From the NCBI GenBank assembly GCA_017852615.1, contig JAFMKX010000020.1:1-6373 (forward strand): a stretch of 6,373 nucleotides of DNA. Reading direction: 5' to 3'. Under the pieces are notes generated by a model, which was not told the DNA's origin, ran no database searches, and worked only from the letters and a program-made list of their open reading frames with translations. This stretch comes from Pontimonas sp. (GTDB taxonomy: Bacteria > Actinomycetota > Actinomycetes > Actinomycetales > Microbacteriaceae). Positions 1 through 4,785 of this stretch are shown here, piece by piece (the first letter of the stretch is position 1; each line of letters starts with the position of its first letter). Made by a program: the position numbers and the translations under genes.

Positions 1-148
1 CTCCGACTAAGGCTGACCCGGTGATATTAACGATTGCGATCGCCAATCTAGCCCGACCGAAACGATTCAGGGATAACCAAACGAGCCACCTAATGACTGC
101 GCCCAGCGCTCCCAGAGCCACGGTTAATCCCAAGACCATGAGGCTCAT
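1..148 (-). CDS. crcB: CrcB/Fluc fluoride channel, second paralog (partial, N-terminal 49 residues)
   Basis: Reading the minus strand from the ATG at 148 gives an open frame of 49 codons that runs off the left edge, so only the N-terminus is visible. It starts MSLMVLG and holds two CrcB landmarks: the first-helix glycine stretch ending in a conserved Arg (GALGAVIR, residues 13-20) and the second-helix VN..GS signature (residues 40-45) with the conserved Asn. Fluc proteins are small four-helix dual-topology membrane channels that let toxic fluoride leave the cytoplasm. The ATG overlaps the stop of the upstream crcB gene as ATGA, so the two are almost certainly co-translated. Tandem Fluc pairs are well known in Gram-positive bacteria and are thought to form heterodimers. 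The missing half includes the Phe-box helix, so function cannot be checked from this window. Confidence 0.85.
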   Translation of the reverse strand, partial: MSLMVLGLTVALGALGAVIRWLVWLSLNRFGRARLAIAIVNITGSALVG

Positions 149-528
149 GCGCCCACCACCGCTTGAGTTCGAACCCTGGCGCCCCATTTCCCGCCCAGAA
201 ATGCCGCTGCGATTCCCAGGCCAAAAGTGAGGGCGAGATACCCGATCGCCTCGACCGTGTTCGAGGTAATGACCAGCAACGAAATAGCGGAGAACGTGGT
301 GTACGAGCCAAAGAAACCCACGGAAATTCCCGCGCGCAGGGCGGGGCTCAATCGAGGCACACCGTGAGCCACCACAAACGCCAAACCTAAAGCGCCCAGA
401 ACATTGACCGTGAGTGTGGCGAGGTGGGCTCCGTAGGTGATCCCCACGAGCGCTTCATCGGCCCCGACACGAGCTAACGTTCCCAGCGCCCCGCCCAGTG
501 CCACAGCAAGTCCCTCACGGAGTTTCAC
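145..528 (-). CDS. crcB: CrcB/Fluc fluoride ion channel, first paralog
   Basis: This is a 127-residue four-helix membrane protein of the CrcB/Fluc family, a fluoride-selective channel that lowers cytoplasmic fluoride. Visible landmarks are the glycine-rich first helix (GGALGTLAR, 12-20), the conserved helix-2 Asn (N42 in VNVLGA) and the helix-3 signature GFFGSYTTFS (71-80). The pore Phe box is incomplete: where many members have TTFSTF, this one has TTFSAI, so the second Phe is Ile at 82. I chose the GTG at 528 because it puts GGALG at the usual distance from the N-terminus and lies 7 bases after a TAGCCT box. The alternative GTG at 576 would add 16 polar residues and would overlap the divergent gene's start at 570. 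The gene ends in an ATGA overlap with a second crcB, which supports a heterodimeric channel. No fluoride riboswitch is visible upstream. Confidence 0.92.
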   Translation of the reverse strand: MKLREGLAVALGGALGTLARVGADEALVGITYGAHLATLTVNVLGALGLAFVVAHGVPRLSPALRAGISVGFFGSYTTFSAISLLVITSNTVEAIGYLALTFGLGIAAAFLGGKWGARVRTQAVVGA

Positions 529-535
529 ACCTGAG

Positions 536-541
536 AGGCTA
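536..541 (-). promoter_or_regulatory. Candidate -10 box for leaderless crcB transcription
   Basis: On the minus strand TAGCCT fits the TAnnnT core of a sigma-70-type -10 box. It is followed by 7 bases and then the GTG at 528, which is the spacing expected when the transcript starts at or next to the start codon. No Shine-Dalgarno sequence precedes this GTG, as expected for a leaderless mRNA. No good -35 hexamer is visible, so this is a pattern-based call. Confidence 0.4.
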
Positions 542-557
542 CCGGGTGAGCCCTGCC

Positions 558-563
558 TAGACT
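558..563 (+). promoter_or_regulatory. Candidate -10 box for leaderless transcription of the gene at 570
   Basis: TAGACT fits TAnnnT and ends 6 bases before the GTG at 570, the classic spacing for a leaderless actinobacterial transcript. There is no Shine-Dalgarno sequence. It lies 16 bases from the opposing crcB -10 box, so the two polymerases would compete for the same DNA. No convincing -35 element is seen. Confidence 0.42.
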
Positions 564-569
564 TGGCCC

Positions 570-1217
570 GTGGCACAGAAACCGTCTCGAGCGCTTCGCA
601 TCGTGCTCTGGAGTACAGCGATTATCGTTCTGATCATTCTCGCTTTTACCGCGTGGCTCGTGGTTCCAATTGTGGCGAATTCTTCTGCAGGGTCCTCGGG
701 TCAACCTCTGGGTGTCGAGGGTTATCCCTCCAGCGTGAGTGCCACCGGCGACGATGGTCGCACCCGAACGTTGTCGGTCACTCTGGAAAACCCGCAGGGC
801 AGGGGACTCGACCATTTGGTTTCCGGGGATCGCCTGGTGGTGAGGGGTCAGGGGTATGACCCGGACAAAGGTATTTACGTGGCGGTGTGTGCAATACCTA
901 ATCAGCTGGACACCAAACCTGGTCCCTGCCTCGGTGGCGTGCCCAGCACGGAGGTATTGGACCAACCAGGCGTGGCCGCTATCGAGTTTGCGCCATCTAA
1001 CTGGGTTAACGATGACTGGGCCTGGAGATTATTCGGTGCGCGCAGTTTTGATGACCGGGACCAGGGATCCTTTAGTGCCTATATCGAGGTGGGAGAAGAT
1101 CCCGAATCAGGTGTGGACTGCGCTGTGGACGCCTGTGGGCTTTACACCCGCAATGATCACACCGCCTTGGATGACCGCGTGCAAGACCTTTATGTACCGG
1201 TGCTTTTCGTCAAATAA
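570..1217 (+). CDS. Membrane-anchored protein with a neocarzinostatin-like extracytoplasmic domain
   Basis: This is a 215-residue protein with a short basic N-terminus, one hydrophobic segment at about 11-35 and no lipobox, so it is probably anchored in the membrane with the rest outside. A linker rich in Ser and Gly (about 37-62) leads to a beta-rich domain at about 67-214. That domain has the hallmarks of the neocarzinostatin/actinoxanthin fold as found in many actinobacterial secreted proteins: a VRGQGYDP strand (91-98), GIYVAVC (101-107), PGPC (117-120), a GSFSAYIEV strand (166-174), VDC..DAC (183-189) and a DHT...DR..D..VPV ending. The four Cys residues (107, 120, 184, 189) match the two disulfides of that fold. 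No enediyne biosynthesis genes are nearby, so this is not an antibiotic apoprotein by context. The ligand and role are unknown. The GTG start is chosen on the TAGACT box and lack of alternatives. Its 3' end overlaps the convergent gene by 28 bases. Confidence 0.8.
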   Translation: MAQKPSRALRIVLWSTAIIVLIILAFTAWLVVPIVANSSAGSSGQPLGVEGYPSSVSATGDDGRTRTLSVTLENPQGRGLDHLVSGDRLVVRGQGYDPDKGIYVAVCAIPNQLDTKPGPCLGGVPSTEVLDQPGVAAIEFAPSNWVNDDWAWRLFGARSFDDRDQGSFSAYIEVGEDPESGVDCAVDACGLYTRNDHTALDDRVQDLYVPVLFVK

Positions 1218-1807
1218 TCCGGCACCCGGAAGACCATGATGGCCCGTTGGGCCAGCGGCCCAATCAGCACAGCAAAGACAATGGTTCCCACACCAAACGT
1301 GCCTCCTAGCGCCCAGCCAATGGCCAGCACGGTAGATTCCACGCCGGTGCGCACAGCCCACATCGGCCAGCCAAATCGGGCGTTGAAGCCGACCATCAGG
1401 CCATCGCGAGGACCGGGTCCAAAACGCGCGCCAATATAGAGGCCACTGGCAATACCCATCATCAGCAAGCCCGAAGCAAATAAGACGATGCGTTGGGGAA
1501 GCGTCTCAGGGGTCTCGACCAAGGCCAACCCCACTTCCATACTGGGCCCCACCAAAAGCGCATTGAGAATGGTCCCGATACCCGGGCGTTGGCGCAGCGG
1601 AATCCAGATCAGCAGAACGGCGAGGCCGCTGATGACAATCACCCAGCCGAATGAGAATCCCCACCGAACATTGAAACCCTCGGCAAAAACCGTCCAGGGA
1701 TCCACCCCAATATTGGCCCGGAGCATCATGGCTGCGGAGAAGCCAAAGAGGAACAATCCCGAAAGCAGTTGGCTCCATCGGCGCAGATAGTGGCGGGAGC
1801 GAAGCAC
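1190..1807 (-). CDS. YczE/YitT-type integral membrane protein
   Basis: This is a 205-residue hydrophobic protein with five or more predicted membrane helices. It resembles the YczE family (COG2364), whose biochemical function is not established. Family-like landmarks occur twice: NIGVDPWTVF (32-41) matched by GPGPRDGLMVGF (130-141), and GIGTILNALLVGP (76-88) matched by GVGTIVFAVLIGP (172-184). These pairs show that the protein is an internal duplication of about 75 residues. The start is a GTG preceded by TAGAGT five bases upstream and without a Shine-Dalgarno sequence, so leaderless or near-leaderless expression is possible. Its last 28 bases overlap the end of the convergent neocarzinostatin-like gene. 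It appears to be a single-gene unit, and its neighbours do not suggest a substrate. Confidence 0.82.
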   Translation of the reverse strand: MLRSRHYLRRWSQLLSGLFLFGFSAAMMLRANIGVDPWTVFAEGFNVRWGFSFGWVIVISGLAVLLIWIPLRQRPGIGTILNALLVGPSMEVGLALVETPETLPQRIVLFASGLLMMGIASGLYIGARFGPGPRDGLMVGFNARFGWPMWAVRTGVESTVLAIGWALGGTFGVGTIVFAVLIGPLAQRAIMVFRVPDYLTKSTGT

Positions 1808-1812
1808 AGCTC

Positions 1813-1818
1813 ACTCTA
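1813..1818 (-). promoter_or_regulatory. Possible -10 box for the YczE-type gene
   Basis: On the minus strand TAGAGT (TAnnnT type) ends 5 bases before the GTG at 1807. This spacing is slightly short for a leaderless start but close to it. A weak GTGAAA lies about 19 bases upstream of the box. The call rests only on position and the lack of a ribosome binding site. Confidence 0.28.
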
Positions 1819-1933
1819 ACCCCCGCGACCATGGCGCTTTCACCATTGTGTGGTGGGGGTGTTGATTTAGGCCCCTGCCTGGTACCCTGGAGGCTGGAAC
1901 AAGAGTCCACTGCCATCGTCGGCGGAGCTCGAG

Positions 1934-1962
1934 GGCCATCGCCTCACCATCGTGAGTCGGCC
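1934..1962 (+). repeat. Inverted repeat / hairpin in the helicase leader
   Basis: The inner stem CTCAC (1943-1947) and GTGAG (1952-1956) is perfect with a 4-base loop. The flanking GGCC at 1934-1937 and GGCC at 1959-1962 can extend it across an asymmetric internal loop. It could be an RNA hairpin in the leader or chance. There is no T-tract after it. Confidence 0.35.
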
Positions 1963-2011
1963 GTATGTGTAGACGAAACAGCCCTGGTCTGGCAACTGGT
2001 GATCTGGGTTG

Positions 2012-2028
2012 GGTGTCATGTTGACACC
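2012..2028 (+). repeat. Perfect dyad overlapping TTGACA, upstream of the helicase gene
   Basis: GGTGTCA (2012-2018), a TGT centre and TGACACC (2022-2028) form a perfect 7-bp inverted repeat ending 39 bases before the helicase ATG. As DNA it resembles an operator for a dimeric regulator. As RNA it would be a tight hairpin with a 3-base loop. The right arm contains TTGACA, a perfect -35 hexamer (2021-2026), although no good -10 follows at 16-18 bases. I cannot name the regulator. Confidence 0.5.
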
Positions 2029-2067
2029 TCATCTCCCCATTTGATCACTGAGAAAGTTGCTATTCCC

Positions 2068-3807
2068 ATGCCACAAAAAAAGCAGGCTCCGTCATGGCGC
2101 CCACCGTCCAAACGCACGTCCTTCCAAGATTCCAAGAAGCGCAGTAATCGCGCTCCTGGCGGTTCACCTGAGCGATCCAGCTCAGATGAACGCCGTGCCC
2201 CACGCAGCGAAGGCGCGCGGGATGACCGTCGAGGTAACGACGGCGCCAAGCGTTACGCTCCCAAATCCGAGGGATACCGCTCGGATCGTTCTCGTTCAGA
2301 AGGCGCACGAAACGAGGGGCCTCGTTCAGAGCGTCCCCGTTCCGATCGACCTCGTTCGGAACCACGCGCTGAGCAGCGTTCCGAAGGCCGAGCTGAAAGA
2401 TTTGGCACCGAGCGTCCTCGCAGCGAAGGATCCAGAGATTTTCCTTCCCGCCATAAAGGACCCAAGAGCCAGGGTTACAAGTCTGAGGGCGGTAGGCCTC
2501 AGCGCTCGGGTGGTGGACGCCCGCGTCACCAAGACTCTGATCGCTACAACGATCGTCCCCGCTCCCGCGATGAATCTAAAGGCCCCCGTGCTGTAGTTCA
2601 TCACGATGCACTCGAGGCGACATCGGTCACGGCCGATTCGGCTGACGGTGTGGAATTTATCGATCTGGGTCTGGGTCAAAAAATTGTCGAAGCGATTCAG
2701 GCGCTAGGCGCAGAGCGTCCCTTTGCCCTGCAAGCAGCGACCATTCCCGTTGCCCTGACCGGTCAGCACGTTCTTGGCCGCGGTCGCACCGGTTCTGGTA
2801 AAACCATCGCCTTTGCCGCACCTCTCGTGGAGCGTCTGTTGAGGATGTCGAACAAGGGCGTCAAGCGCGCTGTGGGTCGCGCACCGCGTGCGTTGATCCT
2901 CGCCCCCACCAGGGAACTGGCGTTGCAAATTGACCGCACCGTTCAGCCGATTGCTCGCAGCGTAGGACTGTTCACCACTCAGATTTATGGTGGTGTTCCG
3001 CTGGGTCGTCAGATCGGCGCACTCGAGCGCGGTGTCGACATCATTATTGGAACACCTGGTCGTATCGAAGACCTGATGGCTCGTCGCAAACTAGATGTGT
3101 CCCAAGTCGTTATTTCCGTGGTGGATGAAGCTGACCACATGTCGGAGTTGGGATTCATCGAACCCTTGCAACGAATTTTGAGCGCCACCTCGAGTGAAGG
3201 GCAACGCTTGTTGTTCTCCGCCACTTTGGATGCCGGTGTTTCTAATATCGTGCGCGAATTCATGCCCGACCCCGCCGTGTTTGAGGTGGAGGGTGAAAAT
3301 CAAGAGTCCTCGACCATCGATCACCGCGTTTTTGTGGTGGAGCAGCGGGACAAGCGAGAGATCGTGGTGAATCTGGCTCGCAAGAGTGGTCGAACCCTCA
3401 TGTTCACCAGAACCAGGGCGTTCGCCGAAGAACTAGCCGATGTCCTCGATGACTATGGCATTCCCGCAGTGAGTCTGCACGGTGATCTCAACCAAGCCCG
3501 CCGTCAACGCAACCTAGACAAGCTCTCGTCAGGACGAGTCAATGTCTTGGTCGCCACTGATGTCGCAGCCCGAGGAATCCACGTGGATGACATTGACACC
3601 GTCGTGCAGGTCGACCCACCGGATGACTTCAAGTCCTATGTGCACCGATCGGGTCGCACGGGTCGCGCGGGGAAGACCGGAACGGTGATCACCTTGACCA
3701 CTCGTTCACGTTCTCGTCGTGTCACCGATTTGCTCAAGCAAGCAGGCATTTCGGCTCGCCTCGAAGACATGCGTCCCTCGGATATTTCTCAGCTCGAATT
3801 GGTCTAA
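2068..3807 (+). CDS. DEAD-box ATP-dependent RNA helicase with an Arg/Ser-rich N-terminal extension
   Basis: This 579-residue cytoplasmic RNA helicase unwinds RNA duplexes with ATP, with likely roles in RNA decay, ribosome assembly or cold growth. Residues 1-175 are low complexity: 37 Arg and 27 Ser in the first 170, with repeated RSE/RSD units at 46-120. The core follows with a Q motif region (Q222), motif I GRTGSGKT (239-246), PTRELALQ (280-287), GG (308-309), TPGR (329-332), motif II DEAD (353-356), SAT (384-386), the motif IV region at about 444-450, motif V ATDVAARG (496-503) and motif VI HRSGRTGR (526-533). All key catalytic residues are present. Motif I has Gly where Ala is usual, and motif VI has Ser where Ile is usual. 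The protein stops soon after domain 2, with no DbpA or DeaD C-terminal RNA-binding domain, so the basic N-terminus probably binds RNA. The ATG at 2068 is chosen because the biased composition begins there. The 3' end overlaps a convergent gene by 4 bases. Confidence 0.95.
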   Translation: MPQKKQAPSWRPPSKRTSFQDSKKRSNRAPGGSPERSSSDERRAPRSEGARDDRRGNDGAKRYAPKSEGYRSDRSRSEGARNEGPRSERPRSDRPRSEPRAEQRSEGRAERFGTERPRSEGSRDFPSRHKGPKSQGYKSEGGRPQRSGGGRPRHQDSDRYNDRPRSRDESKGPRAVVHHDALEATSVTADSADGVEFIDLGLGQKIVEAIQALGAERPFALQAATIPVALTGQHVLGRGRTGSGKTIAFAAPLVERLLRMSNKGVKRAVGRAPRALILAPTRELALQIDRTVQPIARSVGLFTTQIYGGVPLGRQIGALERGVDIIIGTPGRIEDLMARRKLDVSQVVISVVDEADHMSELGFIEPLQRILSATSSEGQRLLFSATLDAGVSNIVREFMPDPAVFEVEGENQESSTIDHRVFVVEQRDKREIVVNLARKSGRTLMFTRTRAFAEELADVLDDYGIPAVSLHGDLNQARRQRNLDKLSSGRVNVLVATDVAARGIHVDDIDTVVQVDPPDDFKSYVHRSGRTGRAGKTGTVITLTTRSRSRRVTDLLKQAGISARLEDMRPSDISQLELV

Positions 3808-4673
3808 GAAGCCAACAGCGCACTGGCGCCCAGCGCCAGTACTAATCCAGCCCACTGGATAGGGGCAATGCGTTCCCGCAGGACCACACCTGCTAACAGG
3901 ATGGTTCCTGCGGGATAGAGCGCAACGAGAACTGAGACCACCGAGAGATCGCCTAAACGAAGGCCGTACAACACGACGACGTTGGCGAGCACATCGAGAA
4001 CACCAGCGATGGCAATCATGTGCCATACCGGCATGAGCTCACTGAGGCCCGGCAGACGGGGCGAGCGCTGGCGAGCTGATCGATACAGCACCACAAAGGC
4101 TGCGGCAATTAACAATGCGGTGGAGGACACGATTCGGTTGGCCAGGAGAGGGATCAGCCCTGAATCACCGGGTGAGGCATCGATGAGCACGATGGTGAGC
4201 CCGATGAAGGTGCCAGAGCCTGCCGCCATGAGCAGCCCGATCGGCTGAGGCCGAACGGCACCGGCTTCAGGCACAAATCCGACCAAAATCACGGCAATGA
4301 GGGCCAAGGCTAAGGCGATAAAGAAGCCCAGTCCGCCCCCTTCGCCCTGCGAAATTCCCACGCTCACCGGAACAATGGCGGAAATGAAGGCTGTGGCCGG
4401 AGACAAAATACTCATCGGACCAATTGCCAGGCTGCCATAGAGCAGACCAATACCGATTGCCCCTGCTAAGCCCGAAGCGCCGCCATAAATCCATGCGTCA
4501 GCACTGGAAATCGCTGGAATAAAAATCGCCGTGATGGCAAGGCCCACAAGTCCTACCAGGGCAACACCTGTAGTCGTGAGCAAGGTGGAGGATCGCCGAG
4601 CGGCAAGCCCACCAAAGAAATCGGCGCCGCCATAGGTCAGGGCCCCGGTCAATCCGAGGATCACCGTCAACAT
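3804..4673 (-). CDS. EamA/DMT-superfamily membrane transporter
   Basis: This is a 289-residue, very hydrophobic protein with about ten predicted membrane helices in two EamA-type halves (about 1-135 and 148-289). It belongs to the drug/metabolite transporter superfamily. The N-terminal YGGADFFGGLAARR stretch (14-27) is typical of a bacterial DMT subgroup. The second half ends with the usual pattern of a short amphipathic RER segment (RERIAPIQW, 267-275) before the last helix. DMT members move small metabolites, often as exporters, and the substrate cannot be told from sequence. The ATG at 4673 has only a weak purine-rich stretch in front of it. An inverted repeat overlaps a TACTGT box 22 bases upstream, which hints at repression. 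The gene is divergent from cysK, so a link with export of cysteine or a related thiol is possible but is pure context. The stop overlaps the helicase stop. Confidence 0.88.
   Translation of the reverse strand: MLTVILGLTGALTYGGADFFGGLAARRSSTLLTTTGVALVGLVGLAITAIFIPAISSADAWIYGGASGLAGAIGIGLLYGSLAIGPMSILSPATAFISAIVPVSVGISQGEGGGLGFFIALALALIAVILVGFVPEAGAVRPQPIGLLMAAGSGTFIGLTIVLIDASPGDSGLIPLLANRIVSSTALLIAAAFVVLYRSARQRSPRLPGLSELMPVWHMIAIAGVLDVLANVVVLYGLRLGDLSVVSVLVALYPAGTILLAGVVLRERIAPIQWAGLVLALGASALLAS
3822..3840 (+). terminator. Perfect GC-rich hairpin after the helicase stop; possible terminator
   Basis: ACTGGCGC (3822-3829), a CCA loop and GCGCCAGT (3833-3840) form a perfect 8-bp stem beginning 15 bases after the helicase stop codon. 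No T-tract follows, so it would be a non-canonical terminator of the kind suggested for GC-rich actinobacteria. It lies inside the last codons of the convergent transporter, coding for its Ala/Leu/Gly-rich C-terminus. Seen from that strand it precedes the stop codon, so it makes sense as a terminator only for the helicase transcript. Confidence 0.45.
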
Positions 4674-4685
4674 AGATGTCTTTTC

Positions 4686-4699
4686 ACTGTCGTAACAGT
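4686..4699 (-). promoter_or_regulatory. Candidate operator dyad overlapping a -10-like box upstream of the transporter
   Basis: ACTGT (4686-4690), CGTA and ACAGT (4695-4699) form a perfect 5-bp inverted repeat with a 4-base centre. On the minus strand the outer arm overlaps TACTGT (4700-4695), a TAnnnT box 21 bases before the transporter's ATG. A regulator bound here would block that promoter. No -35 element is clear and the regulator is unknown. Confidence 0.35.
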
Positions 4700-4730
4700 A
4701 TTACTTCCCGAGGTCCTCTTTTCACCATGA

Positions 4731-4757
4731 GGGAATACCCTGGAGCCTCACGCCGTT
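4731..4757 (+). promoter_or_regulatory. SigR/SigH-type (thiol-oxidative stress) promoter of cysK-cysE
   Basis: GGGAAT (4731-4736), exactly 18 bases, then GTT (4755-4757) matches the published SigR/SigH consensus GGAAT-N18-GTT of actinobacterial ECF sigma factors that answer disulfide stress. Transcription would begin around 4763-4766, leaving a leader of about 20 bases that carries the AGGAG ribosome binding site at 4777-4781. The position, spacing and target gene all fit. SigR/SigH regulons are known to include thioredoxin and sulfur or cysteine-supply genes. No competing sigma-70 promoter is obvious in this gap. Confidence 0.68.
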
Positions 4758-4776
4758 ACATCCTGCGAAGTGAAAT

Positions 4777-4781
4777 AGGAG
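4777..4781 (+). promoter_or_regulatory. Ribosome binding site of cysK
   Basis: AGGAG lies four bases before the ATG at 4786. It is the only strong Shine-Dalgarno sequence in the window, which otherwise favours leaderless or weakly marked starts, and it fixes the cysK start. Confidence 0.8.
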
Positions 4782-4785
4782 CGAC

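Larger units (their letters stand above)
1808..2067 (+). other. Divergent intergenic region and helicase leader
   Basis: This 260-base gap between the YczE-type gene and the helicase has no convincing coding frame. The helicase frame stays open upstream to 1831, but the extra 79 residues look non-coding and lack the Arg/Ser bias of the helicase N-terminus. On the plus strand a TACCCT box (1883-1888) has a poor TTGATT partner at 1862-1867, only 15 bases apart, so it is at best a weak promoter. If it is used, the mRNA would carry a leader of roughly 170 bases with two hairpins (1934-1962 and 2012-2028). A perfect TTGACA at 2021-2026 lies inside the second dyad but has no good -10 partner. A weak purine-rich GAGAAAG lies 11 bases before the ATG at 2068. 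Confidence 0.5.

Noticed and set aside
529..569. Fluoride riboswitch upstream of crcB
   Set aside because: The gap is only 41 bases and the gene appears leaderless, so there is no room for the aptamer.
529..576. The 16-codon N-terminal extension of crcB from the GTG at 576
   Set aside because: It would overlap the divergent gene's start, has no ribosome binding site, and adds polar residues not typical of Fluc N-termini.
570..1217. Enediyne antibiotic resistance or biosynthesis locus suggested by the neocarzinostatin-like protein
   Set aside because: There is no polyketide synthase, tailoring enzyme or dedicated transporter nearby, and the protein is membrane-anchored. Such domains are common in actinobacteria without enediyne clusters.
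1896..1920. Second ECF-type promoter upstream of the helicase (GGAAC, 17 bases, GTC)
   Set aside because: Both the spacing and the -10 element depart from the SigR/SigH consensus, so it is weaker than expected for a real site.
1831..2067. Upstream extension of the helicase reading frame by 79 codons
   Set aside because: The extra residues have no helicase-like or Arg/Ser-rich character and cover hairpins and a possible promoter. The composition switches to Lys/Arg/Ser-rich exactly at the ATG at 2068.
2203..2427. CRISPR-like or tandem DNA repeat
   Set aside because: The repetition is at the protein level (RSE/RSD) with varying codons and spacing, all in one open frame.
2057..2596. A 179-codon open frame in another frame over the helicase N-terminus, and the A-AAA-AAG slippery heptamer at 2075-2082 that could lead into it by -1 frameshift
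   Set aside because: The long frame is explained by the biased, low-stop codon composition of the Arg/Ser-rich region. The product resembles nothing, and I see no downstream stimulator. The slippery word falls at codons 3-5, an odd place for programmed frameshifting.
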